Below, piece by piece: positions 7,371-14,317 of a stretch of DNA of 20,231 nt (within the stretch, counting starts at the first letter, position 1; each line of letters starts with the position of its first letter). The stretch is from the NCBI GenBank assembly GCA_000493965.1, contig AWNV01000053.1:1-20231 (forward strand), in the 5' to 3' direction. The stretch comes from Candidatus Aminicenans sakinawicola JGI OTU-1. GTDB taxonomy: Bacteria > Acidobacteriota > Aminicenantia > Aminicenantales > Aminicenantaceae. A model generated the notes under the pieces. The model was not told the DNA's origin. It did not search any database and saw only the letters and a program-made list of their open reading frames with translations. A program made the translations under genes and the position numbers.

Positions 7371-8708
7371 ATGTCTTATCACGAATCATTTCAATTTGAA
7401 TCAAGCACCGAGCTTGTGAAAAAAGCCGAAGCCTTAGGAATTGAGCTTCCTTTCCAGGATAATATATCGAATCTTTTTGATGAGGTTGTGATCGGTCGTG
7501 GGAAAGCTGCTAATAGAATGGCTGTCCAGCCCATGGAAGGATTTGACGCAACACCGGAGGGTTCTCCAAGCGAACTAACCTTCAGACGCTACCGCCGGTT
7601 TGGCGGCGGAGGAAGCGGCATCATATGGTTTGAGGCAACGTGTGTTGCTGAAGAAGGCCGTTCAAACCCTAGGCAGTTAATGCTTTATGAAAAAAGTCTT
7701 GACGGTTTTAAGTACTTGGTTGAAGAAACCAGGCGTTCGGTTTATAAGACTTTTGGAAATTCCAGGGAGGTTTTTCTTGTCCTCCAATTGACCCATTCTG
7801 GCCGGTACAGCAAACAGGAAGGAAAACCAGCCTCCTTAGTTGCTGCTTTTAACCCTTTTCTGGATAGACAAAAAGAGAATGTCTGTATTCTAAGTGATGA
7901 GGAGCTGGACTTTCTGCAGCTTAAGTATATAAAGGCGGCCTGTCTGGCTTATGAAGCTGGTTTTGATGCTATCGATATCAAAGCCTGCCATGGATATCTT
8001 GTTAATGACCTTTTGGCTGCTTATACGAGGAAAAACAGCCGGTATGGCGGAGATTTTGAAAATAGAATACGTTTTCTGACAGAAGTTATTAAAAAGATCC
8101 ATGCAGAAGTTCCCGAGATTTGTCTTGCGGTTCGGATGAATGCCTATGACGGTGTGCCGTATCCATTTGGGTTTGGTTCTTCCGTGGATGGCTCTTATGA
8201 AATGGATCTTAGGGAGCCAAAAGAATTGGTTGAGCGGCTAATCGGGAGCGGATGCAGTATTTTCAATGTCACAGCGGGCATTCCGTGTTTTAATCCCCAT
8301 TTTGGACGTCCCTTTGACCGACCGATTCTTGATGAATCTTTACCCGAAGAACACCCTTTGGAAGGGATATCACGTCTCATTAAGATGACGGCAGAGCTTC
8401 AGAAATCTTTCCCCAAAGTGCCTTTTGTAGGGACAGGCTATTCCTGGCTGCGGCAGTTTCTACCAAATGTCGGGGCTTCTGTTGTCCACAGGGGAGGGGC
8501 GGGTCTTATCGGCCTGGGAAGAAGCTCTATAGCTTACCCTGATGCGCCGAAAAACCTGATGGATAAGGGCATAATGGATTCCAGGAAAGTCTGTATTACA
8601 TGCTCGCGGTGCAGTGAGTTGATGAGGAAAAGCCGTATCAGCGGCTGCGTGATTCATGACAGGGAGATATACGGACGGGAGTATCAGAAGCTTTTTGGCT
8701 GTGAGTAA
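7371..8708 (+). CDS. Old yellow enzyme family NAD(P)H:flavin oxidoreductase with C-terminal four-cysteine motif
   Basis: This is an FMN TIM-barrel reductase of the OYE/2,4-dienoyl-CoA reductase family, expected to reduce activated C=C bonds of an unknown substrate. Family signatures include NRMAVQPMEGFDATPEGSPS at the N-terminus, LQLTHSGRYS, the catalytic-loop histidine His207 in ACHGYLVNDLL, and SRYGGDFENRIRFL. After the barrel, Cys408, Cys411, Cys414 and Cys426 form a C-x2-C-x2-C-x11-C pattern resembling the [4Fe-4S] site (C-x2-C-x3-C-x11-C) of bacterial dienoyl-CoA reductase. The protein then stops at residue 445, so the FAD/NADPH domain that feeds electrons to that cluster in the long enzymes is missing. 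An external donor is therefore likely if the cluster exists. The start codon has only a weak purine-rich leader (ACAGAG). The gene is divergent from lacZ and 78 bases upstream of the nitroreductase. Confidence 0.88.
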   Translation: MSYHESFQFESSTELVKKAEALGIELPFQDNISNLFDEVVIGRGKAANRMAVQPMEGFDATPEGSPSELTFRRYRRFGGGGSGIIWFEATCVAEEGRSNPRQLMLYEKSLDGFKYLVEETRRSVYKTFGNSREVFLVLQLTHSGRYSKQEGKPASLVAAFNPFLDRQKENVCILSDEELDFLQLKYIKAACLAYEAGFDAIDIKACHGYLVNDLLAAYTRKNSRYGGDFENRIRFLTEVIKKIHAEVPEICLAVRMNAYDGVPYPFGFGSSVDGSYEMDLREPKELVERLIGSGCSIFNVTAGIPCFNPHFGRPFDRPILDESLPEEHPLEGISRLIKMTAELQKSFPKVPFVGTGYSWLRQFLPNVGASVVHRGGAGLIGLGRSSIAYPDAPKNLMDKGIMDSRKVCITCSRCSELMRKSRISGCVIHDREIYGREYQKLFGCE

Positions 8709-8786
8709 AATTTAAATGATTTTATAAATAGAATAGTTTAGAATTTATAAGAGCTTTTAAAATTTCTGCTTTAAGGAGAAAATATC

Positions 8787-9476
8787 ATGGGAAAAAAGTT
8801 AACTTTAATTATGCTGATTCTCTTATTCTCTTGCTCTCTTATGTCCTACGGCCAGGAACTAAAGCCAATAAAGCTTCTGAAGCCTCAAATAGATGGCGGC
8901 CGTCCATTGATGCAGGTGCTGAACGAGAGAAAATCTACCCGTCAATTCAGTGCTGAAGAGCTGCCGCTGCAGGTGCTTTCAAACTTGCTTTGGGCGGCAT
9001 TCGGAATTAATCGTCCTGACTCCGGAAAACGTACCGCACCATCAGCCGTGAATTGGCAGGATATTGATATTTATGTTGCCATGGCTAAAGGCCTCTATGT
9101 TTATGATGCAAAAAACAATGTGTTAGACCCTGTTCTGGCTGAAGACATACGGAGCAAGACAGGGGGTCAGGCATTTGTAGGGAAAGTGCCTGTGAATCTT
9201 GTTTATGTGTCGGATTTTTCTAAAATCAAGAGGGGTGCGGACGAGCAAAAAGAATTCTACTCTGCGGCTCATACAGGATTTATAAGCCAGAATGTCTATC
9301 TTTACTGTGCTTCAGAAGGGTTGGCAACAGTAGTGCGCGGATTAGTAGATAAGACTGCCCTGGCAGAAACGATGCATTTGCGGCCAGATCAAAAGGTCAG
9401 GCTGGCTCAATCGGTTGGATATCCTGCTGTTTCGCCTTCAAAAGAAAAAACAGAGAAAACCATAGTGGATGAATGA
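8787..9476 (+). CDS. Exported nitroreductase-family protein (SagB/ThcOx type)
   Basis: This is an FMN-dependent oxidoreductase of the nitroreductase superfamily, in the SagB/thiazole-oxidase-like branch used for diverse redox reactions; the substrate is unknown. Residues 1-22 are a signal peptide (MGKK, then LIMLILLFSCSLMSYG); LFSC is an imperfect lipobox, so a lipoprotein is possible but less likely. The fold begins at LMQVLNERKSTRQFSAEELP, where the Arg/Ser cluster binds FMN phosphate, and continues through LSNLLWAAFGINRPDSGKRTAPSA to the C-terminal QSVGYP. AAGGAG with 8-base spacing supports the ATG. The last residues, KTIVDE, are not typical of this family; they look like the mature N-terminus of an isochorismatase-family protein, and the reading frame continues as that protein after the TGA at 9474-9476. 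Confidence 0.85.
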   Translation: MGKKLTLIMLILLFSCSLMSYGQELKPIKLLKPQIDGGRPLMQVLNERKSTRQFSAEELPLQVLSNLLWAAFGINRPDSGKRTAPSAVNWQDIDIYVAMAKGLYVYDAKNNVLDPVLAEDIRSKTGGQAFVGKVPVNLVYVSDFSKIKRGADEQKEFYSAAHTGFISQNVYLYCASEGLATVVRGLVDKTALAETMHLRPDQKVRLAQSVGYPAVSPSKEKTEKTIVDE

Positions 9477-9737
9477 GCAAGCGTAAAAGTGCCGCTGCCT
9501 CCAGAGCTGAAGCCTGTAAAAATAGATCCTAAAGTAACAGCATTGTTGATCCTTGATATTCAAAACCAGAACTGTAATTCCGAAAGAAGGCCTCGGTGCG
9601 TAGCATCTGCTGCTAAAATCCAGAAATTGCTTGCAAAGGCAAGGGAAAAGGGCATGGCAGTCATTTACAGCCTGACGAGCAGTACACAGCCTGGCACCTG
9701 GCAAATGGACCCGGGTCAAGGCGAAGCACAACACTGA
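9477..9737 (+). pseudogene. Broken isochorismatase-family hydrolase, N-terminal remnant
   Basis: This segment is in the same frame as the nitroreductase, separated from it by the single TGA at 9474-9476. Reading on gives ASVKVPLPPELKPVKIDP, then VTALLILDIQNQNC with the aspartate that starts the isochorismatase catalytic triad, ERRPRCVAS, and GMAVIYSLTSS. Similarity ends there, before the catalytic lysine and cysteine segments, and the frame closes at 9737 with unrelated sequence. From memory, periplasmic members begin TIIDEWASVK-P-PPELKPV, so the TGA stands where tryptophan (TGG) is expected and the homology really starts near 9456, inside the annotated nitroreductase end. A GTG at 9489 could start an 82-residue peptide, but no Shine-Dalgarno precedes it. 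I read it as a decayed fusion domain. Confidence 0.7.
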
Positions 9738-9761
9738 GAAAAATCAGCCTGCTTGAGTTTT

Positions 9762-9780
9762 AAAAAAGGTACCAGGTGCC
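9762..9780 (+). repeat. Short 'AAAAAAGGTACCAGGTGCC' motif at a gene break
   Basis: A-run followed by GGTACC and AGGTGCC (9762-9780). From memory, AAAAAGGTACCAGGTACC-like strings recur beside transposase remnants in environmental genomes, in the same way as the GGGACGGTTCTATT motif at 694-716. It lies in the 71-base gap between the broken isochorismatase and the OsmC gene, so it may mark the joint. One copy only; repeat status is not shown by this window. Confidence 0.3.
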
Positions 9781-9808
9781 GAATATAGGATTTTATTGTG
9801 AGGTTATT

Positions 9809-10243
9809 ATGAAAGTTAAAATTAAACAAGTTGAAGGTTTAACATTTGTTGGAAAGGCTGATAGTAATCATTGGGTTATTACTGATGGGCCTAAAGAGTT
9901 TTATGGTTCAGATGCAGCAAGTCAGCCTATGGAGCTGCTTTTAATTGCACTTGGTACTTGCACAGGAAGTGATGTTGCATCTATTCTTCAGAAAAAACGT
10001 GTGAAACCTGCTAAATTTGAGATTAATGTTGAGGGTGAAAGACAAAAAACTCACCCGCGGGTTTTTACAAAAATTCATTTAGAATATGTATTCTACGGTA
10101 ATGATATTGATGAAAAATCTGTTGAAAGAGCTATTGATCTTTCGCAGGATAAATATTGCTCTGTTTCTGCAATGCTTACAAAAGCAGATGTTAGTATTGA
10201 TTACTCATACAGAATAGTTAAAGATCAAAGCAATATTGGTTGA
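9809..10243 (+). CDS. OsmC/Ohr-family protein
   Basis: A 144-residue cytoplasmic thiol peroxidase-type protein. Family hallmarks are the two redox cysteines, one in LLLIALGTCTGSDVASIL on the central helix and one in DLSQDKYCSVSAML, plus the opening GLTFVGKAD and the D-x-P-x-E-L-L helix entry (ASQPMELLL). The pattern with KYCSV fits the YhfA-like OsmC subgroup more than organic-hydroperoxide-specific Ohr. I start at the ATG at 9809 because GTGAGG precedes it by 6 bases; the upstream in-frame ATG at 9776 lies inside the repeat-like scar. The last residues, DQSNIG, are encoded by sequence that overlaps the antisense nadA stub, so its 3' end was probably touched by the same rearrangement. Confidence 0.85.
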   Translation: MKVKIKQVEGLTFVGKADSNHWVITDGPKEFYGSDAASQPMELLLIALGTCTGSDVASILQKKRVKPAKFEINVEGERQKTHPRVFTKIHLEYVFYGNDIDEKSVERAIDLSQDKYCSVSAMLTKADVSIDYSYRIVKDQSNIG

Positions 10244-10329
10244 TAATTGTGGGCAAGGGTGACGGCATCCTTTTCTTTTTTAAGTCCCAAGATTTCCTCT
10301 GTCAGCTTGGCATCGTTATTTTTGCTCAT
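10225..10329 (-). pseudogene. nadA: 5' stub of quinolinate synthase gene nadA
   Basis: On the minus strand an ATG at 10329-10327 opens MSKNNDAKLTEEILGL, then KKEKDAVTLAHNYQ, which is the N-terminus of quinolinate synthase: the ELKKEKNAVILAHNYQ block whose His and Tyr bind substrate. After HNYQ the expected PEVQDIADFVGDS is absent; the frame reads PILL and stops at 10225. The break therefore lies near 10240, at the 3' end of the convergent OsmC gene. All three [4Fe-4S] cysteines are missing, so this is non-functional. It starts 43 bases after fdhD on the same strand, and nadA beside nifS/nifU genes is a familiar arrangement because NadA is an Fe-S enzyme. The identification rests on about 30 residues, but HNYQ in this context is distinctive. 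Confidence 0.75.
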
Positions 10330-10372
10330 TTTACCTTTTAAGTTTGAATTCGGGCTTCATCCATTAATCATA

Positions 10373-11140
10373 TTATATAATCCGGTAATTATGGGTATAG
10401 ATATTCATTCGGCGTCCTCTCACAAAGCCAATTAAGGTCAGATTCAATTTTTCTGCTAAGCATACCGCTAAATCTGTAGGTGCTGAGTGAGAAGCAATGA
10501 TAGGTACTCCCTGTTTCACTATCTTTATTAAGATTTCTGAACTTACTCTTCCACTTGTTAAAATAGCCTTGCCCTGAGTGGAAATTCCTCCTATGAAACA
10601 TTCTCCAAAGACTTTGTCCACTGCGTTATGTCTGCCAATGTCCTCAGCAAAGACTTCTATACTTTCCTGGTTACATAAGGCACAGGAATGGACTCCACCT
10701 GTATTCTTGAAAGTTAAAGACCTTTCCTGGAGTTCTTTCATTAAGTTAACTATGTCCTTATGGGAATACATAACCTGACTTTTTACAGGAGCACAATCTT
10801 GAGCATCAATTTCCCGGTAAAAGGTAACCGCTCCACTACATCCCGAACCAATCACTCTTTTAAAAGAAAAATTCTTATCACTCGGGAAATCTTTTTCTAA
10901 ATCTATTCCAATGTACAAACCCTTCTTATTCAGGCTTATAGACTTTATTTTCGTCTCCTTTTTAATAAATCCTTCAGAAAGTAGAAAACCAACGGCTAAA
11001 TACTTTAGCTTATCAGGACTACATTGTAAGGTTACCAGTTCCTTATCATTCACCAATATGGTTAAGGGAACCTCACGAACTATTATATCCTTTAATTTCT
11101 GCCTTTTTTCAGAGGTTAATCGAACTATGTTTACATCCAT
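10373..11140 (-). CDS. fdhD: Formate dehydrogenase accessory sulfurtransferase FdhD
   Basis: FdhD carries sulfur from a cysteine desulfurase to the molybdenum/tungsten cofactor of formate dehydrogenase and is needed for its activity. Numbered from the ATG at 11140 (255 aa), the sulfur-transfer loop is Cys153-x-x-Cys156 in GGVHSCALCNQES, and the family blocks FLLSEGFI, VIGSGCSGAVTF, VFAEDIGRHNAVDKVFG, LTSGRVSSEILIKI and the C-terminal GFVRGRRMNIYT are all present. A GTG at 11152 is possible, but AAGAGGTGG sits 8 bases before the ATG at 11140, which I prefer. No formate dehydrogenase is in the window. The neighbouring NifS is a plausible sulfur donor, as IscS is for E. coli FdhD. Confidence 0.95.
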   Translation of the reverse strand: MDVNIVRLTSEKRQKLKDIIVREVPLTILVNDKELVTLQCSPDKLKYLAVGFLLSEGFIKKETKIKSISLNKKGLYIGIDLEKDFPSDKNFSFKRVIGSGCSGAVTFYREIDAQDCAPVKSQVMYSHKDIVNLMKELQERSLTFKNTGGVHSCALCNQESIEVFAEDIGRHNAVDKVFGECFIGGISTQGKAILTSGRVSSEILIKIVKQGVPIIASHSAPTDLAVCLAEKLNLTLIGFVRGRRMNIYTHNYRII

Positions 11141-11206
11141 ACTTAAATCCACCTCTTACTCCTTCTGCCTATCTAACTATTGGGAACAAGCTCATAATTT
11201 AAATCT

Positions 11207-11608
11207 CTAATGATCATTTTTCTTGCCCTTTTTAGCTAAATAATCATCAATTGCTGCCTTAAGGGCATCTTTGGCTAAGACGGAACAGTGCATTTTAATA
11301 GGAGGCAGCCCATCCAGAGCCTCCGCTACAGTTCTATTGGATATCCTTAGTGCCTCCTCGATTGTCTTTCCCTTGACCATCTCAGTGATCATACTGCTTG
11401 TGGCTATAGCGGCACCGCACCCGAATGTCTTAAATTTAGCATCGACAATTTTGTTATCCTTTACCTTAATGTAAAGTTCCATGATATCGCCACAGATAGG
11501 ATTCCCCACATGACCAACTCCATCGGGGTTATTTATTTCCCCCACATTGCGGGGATGCTGAAAATGCTCCATCACCTTCTTGCTATATAGTGACCATTGA
11601 TCAGCCAT
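11207..11608 (-). CDS. nifU: Fe-S cluster assembly scaffold, NifU/IscU type
   Basis: This 133-residue protein is the scaffold on which NifS-derived sulfur and iron are built into [2Fe-2S]/[4Fe-4S] clusters before transfer to target proteins. The three cluster cysteines are Cys39 (NPICGD, with the conserved Asp41), Cys64 (KTFGCGAAIATSS) and Cys108 (IKMHCSVLA). It lacks the middle ferredoxin-like and C-terminal Nfu domains of full-length NifU, so it is the short form common in anaerobes. The C-terminus is lysine-rich. It starts one base after the nifS stop codon, with the Shine-Dalgarno (AGAGGG) inside the end of nifS, so the two are translationally coupled. Confidence 0.95.
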   Translation of the reverse strand: MADQWSLYSKKVMEHFQHPRNVGEINNPDGVGHVGNPICGDIMELYIKVKDNKIVDAKFKTFGCGAAIATSSMITEMVKGKTIEEALRISNRTVAEALDGLPPIKMHCSVLAKDALKAAIDDYLAKKGKKNDH

Positions 11609-11609
11609 T

Positions 11610-12794
11610 TTACCCTCTATATTTGTCTGACTTCACCTTTTTCCCAAAGGGAGACATTGCCCTCAGCTTTTCCACAATGGGAGGTAAGACCTCAATTACC
11701 CGGCCTACGTCCCCTTCCGTAGTATCCCGACCCAGGCTAAACCTTAATGATCCATGAGCAACTTCTGGAGGAATATCCATAGCCAAAAGGACATGGGATG
11801 GCTCTAACAAACCGGAGGTACAAGCAGAACCGCTTGAGGCACAAATCCCCTCCAGGTCCAAATTTATAAGCATAGACTCCCCTTCGACATATTTTACACA
11901 GATGTTTAAAATTCCGGGAAGCCTATCCTGGGGATGACCATTTAGAACTATCTCATCTATCCGTTCACTTAAGCCTTTATACAACCTGTCTCTCAACACC
12001 TTTAATCTCCTTCCCTCGGCAGCCATTTCTTTAACTGCAATTTCACAGGCTTTCCCCAGGCCAACAATCCCGGGGACGTTCTCTGTTCCCGCCCTTTTAT
12101 TTCTTTCATGATGACCACCATGAATGAGCGGTGAGATTTTTACTCCCTTCCTTATATATAATGCTCCTACTCCCTTTGGTCCATATAATTTATGCCCGGA
12201 AAGCGAGAGTAAATCTACTCCTAATTCTTTCACATCAAGAGAAACTTTCCCTACTGTCTGCACAGCATCGGTATGAAAATATATCCCTTTTTCTTTAGCA
12301 ATTCTGGCAATCTCTGAGATGGGCTCAATTGTCCCCACTTCATTATTAGCATGCATTATGCTAATAAGTATAGTTTTATCTGTCAAACTCTTCCTTAACT
12401 CATCAAGATCGATCATCCCGTATTTATCTACAGAAATATATGTTATCTTAAATCCCTGTTTTTCAAACCACTTACAAGCATTTAAAACCGCATGATGCTC
12501 TATTTTGGAGGTTACGATATGATTTCCGCATCTTTTATTTGCGAATACTATACCCTTTATGGTCATATTATCTGCCTCAGTTCCTCCACTGGTAAAGATA
12601 ATCTCTTCTGCCTTAGCATTAATAAGTCTGGCAACCTTTTCTCTTGCCTCCCCAACCGCCCATTTCGCCCTCTGAGCAATTTGGTAAATAGAGGAGGGAT
12701 TTCCATAAACTTCGTTAAAATAAGGGAGCATCTCCTTTACCACCTCAGGATGGGCAGGGGTGGTAGCAGCATAATCAAGATATATTCTTTTCAT
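11610..12794 (-). CDS. nifS: Cysteine desulfurase, NifS/IscS type
   Basis: This PLP enzyme takes sulfur from L-cysteine as an enzyme-bound persulfide and gives alanine. In the 394-residue protein the PLP lysine is Lys202 (SLSGHKLYGPKG), the persulfide cysteine is Cys325 in SSGSACTSG on the long mobile loop typical of group I desulfurases, and the cofactor-stacking His is in SKIEHHAVLN. The N-terminus IYLDYAATTPAHPEV and FTSGGTEADN are intact. AGGAGG precedes the ATG. Partners are the coupled nifU and downstream fdhD, and formerly nadA. No IscR/Rrf2 regulator accompanies it. Only 41 bases separate its start from the IS110 fragment, so its native promoter may have been replaced or disturbed. 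Confidence 0.96.
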   Translation of the reverse strand: MKRIYLDYAATTPAHPEVVKEMLPYFNEVYGNPSSIYQIAQRAKWAVGEAREKVARLINAKAEEIIFTSGGTEADNMTIKGIVFANKRCGNHIVTSKIEHHAVLNACKWFEKQGFKITYISVDKYGMIDLDELRKSLTDKTILISIMHANNEVGTIEPISEIARIAKEKGIYFHTDAVQTVGKVSLDVKELGVDLLSLSGHKLYGPKGVGALYIRKGVKISPLIHGGHHERNKRAGTENVPGIVGLGKACEIAVKEMAAEGRRLKVLRDRLYKGLSERIDEIVLNGHPQDRLPGILNICVKYVEGESMLINLDLEGICASSGSACTSGLLEPSHVLLAMDIPPEVAHGSLRFSLGRDTTEGDVGRVIEVLPPIVEKLRAMSPFGKKVKSDKYRG

Positions 12795-12835
12795 CTTTTA
12801 TCTTTCCTCCTGTAATTATTCAGCCACTAGTTATC

Positions 12836-13189
12836 ATGAATAATTATATGGGAATTGACCATCACAAGCAATACTCACACATCACAATGCTTAATGAGAA
12901 GGGAGAAAAACTCAAATCCGGAAGGGTGGCAAACTACCGCTCAGAGCTGGAGAGGTTTCTTAATGGAAGCGGTGATGTTAAAGCAGTTATTGAAGCCGGC
13001 CGTTCGAGCTATACCATGGTAGATATTCTGGATGAATTAAGCATTGATGTTACTATTGCCCATCCTTATGATTTAATTCTAGCGGTTTGGACTGAACCAG
13101 CCTTGGGTCCGCAGACAGATCCGCACAAGCATCAGCATCACCGGGACTTCAATGAGGACGCCTATGACTGTTGCGAGGGCTGCTCCTGA
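12836..13189 (+). pseudogene. IS110-family transposase, truncated N-terminal fragment
   Basis: The first ~82 codons match IS110-type DEDD transposases: MGIDHHKQYSHITMLNEKG with catalytic Asp8, then VKAVIEAGRSSYTMVD with Glu53, and DVTIAHPYD where intact members continue into the KTDKID block. Similarity stops near 13080. Downstream the frame runs antisense through the end of acr3 to a stop at 13189, so the last ~36 codons are not transposase. The two remaining catalytic aspartates and the C-terminal Tnp_20 domain are missing, so the copy is dead. The cut coincides with the acr3 stop codon (13079-13081), showing that this element was broken by, or recombined during, arrival of the arsenic operon. 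Confidence 0.8.
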
Positions 13190-14269
13190 CGAGAGGCCAA
13201 AAAGCATGACTGCTGTGGCGATAGCCACCTCAAAGTGATTGGAGGCACCGATCATAGCCGATGGTGCGGCATCCTGATAAGAAAGCTTCAATACTCTTGC
13301 TAATCCGTACGTGATCCAGAATATAAGGTTTGTCTGGATAAAAAGCGGGATGGCAATCCAGAGTATGGTCAAGGGATTTGAAAGTATCACTTCTCCCTTG
13401 AAAGAAAATAAGAGAACAAGAGTGACCAAAAGAGCGACAATGGTTACAGGTGTAAGGATATGCAGGAATTTTGTGTTGAACCACTCCAGGCCTTTTTTGG
13501 CCACTATCAATTTTCTTGAAATAAATCCTGCAACCAGCGGTAGGGCCACATAAATCCCGATAGACAGCAGAAGAGCTTTCCATGGAACGGGGAGACGGCC
13601 TATGCCCAACAGGAATCCGCCGAGAGGTCCATAAAGAAAGAGCATGGCCAAGGAGTTGATGGCCACCATGACCAGCGTGTGCCCGTCGTTTCCTTTTGAC
13701 AGATAGCCCCAGACCAGAACCATGGCCGTGCAGGGAGCGATCCCGAGCAGAATACATCCCGCCAGATAGCTTCGCCATAAGGGAATGGCCAGCATCTTGA
13801 CTCCCTCGACAAGAATAACCGTTCCGGCTCCGTGTTCCGCGCCCACAGGAAGATCGAGGCCCAAAGGCATCCTTATTAAATCGAGTGCTTCAGTGCCTAT
13901 AAAGGTTTTAAACAGTACACCGAGAAACACTAAGGCAATGGCGTACATGGTAAAAGGTTTTATGGCCCAGTTTACGAATAGGGTCAGGCTGACCGGTTTG
14001 AGATTCTTGCCAGCCTGAAGCACTTCGGCAAAGTCGATCTTGACCATGATGGGATACATCATGAAGAAGAGGCAGACTGCAATCGGGATGGAAACAACAG
14101 GCGCTTCATTGACATAAATGGCCAGGCCATCCAGAAAGGTCGCTGCTTTTGGGGCGAGTTTGCCCAATACGATCCCTGCCGCGATACATAGGATAATCCA
14201 GACGCTGAGGTACCGTTCAAATAAACTCAGACCTTTGGGTTGTTTAGTAATACAGGCTTTGTCTTCCAT
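13079..14269 (-). CDS. acr3: Arsenite efflux transporter, ACR3 family
   Basis: This inner-membrane carrier exports arsenite. It has about ten hydrophobic segments; the essential conserved cysteine is Cys180 in GIAPCTAMVLVWGYLSKG, and the C-terminal signature GASNHFEVAIATAVMLFG, then LSSGAALATVIGVLIEVPVM, is complete. At 396 residues it is about 40 longer than the common ~350-residue ACR3. The extra part lies between TM4 and the Cys helix (about residues 123-168, TEALDLIRMPLGLDLPVGAE onward), a loop I recall from some ACR3 lineages. AGGAGGG supports the ATG. It is the last gene of the arsenic operon, 48 bases after CcdA. Its stop codon is the joint with the IS110 fragment, so any native terminator is lost. 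Confidence 0.95.
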   Translation of the reverse strand: MEDKACITKQPKGLSLFERYLSVWIILCIAAGIVLGKLAPKAATFLDGLAIYVNEAPVVSIPIAVCLFFMMYPIMVKIDFAEVLQAGKNLKPVSLTLFVNWAIKPFTMYAIALVFLGVLFKTFIGTEALDLIRMPLGLDLPVGAEHGAGTVILVEGVKMLAIPLWRSYLAGCILLGIAPCTAMVLVWGYLSKGNDGHTLVMVAINSLAMLFLYGPLGGFLLGIGRLPVPWKALLLSIGIYVALPLVAGFISRKLIVAKKGLEWFNTKFLHILTPVTIVALLVTLVLLFSFKGEVILSNPLTILWIAIPLFIQTNLIFWITYGLARVLKLSYQDAAPSAMIGASNHFEVAIATAVMLFGLSSGAALATVIGVLIEVPVMLMLVRICLRTQGWFSPNR

Positions 14270-14317
14270 TCCGTTCCCTCCTGTAACTTGTAGTGAATAT
14301 CATACGTATATCCTAAG

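Noticed and set aside
8722..8750. TTATAAAT ... ATTTATAA inverted repeat after the OYE gene
   Set aside because: Both arms are pure A/T with a 13-base loop and no T-run; too weak and too likely by chance to call a terminator.
9474..9476. Recoded TGA (selenocysteine or tryptophan code) between nitroreductase and isochorismatase
   Set aside because: No SECIS-like hairpin was evident directly after it, TGA ends several intact genes in the window, and the isochorismatase is broken downstream anyway.
10247..10435. A 62-codon plus-strand frame after the OsmC gene
   Set aside because: The minus strand of the same bases encodes the recognisable NadA N-terminus and the end of fdhD, which explains the openness.
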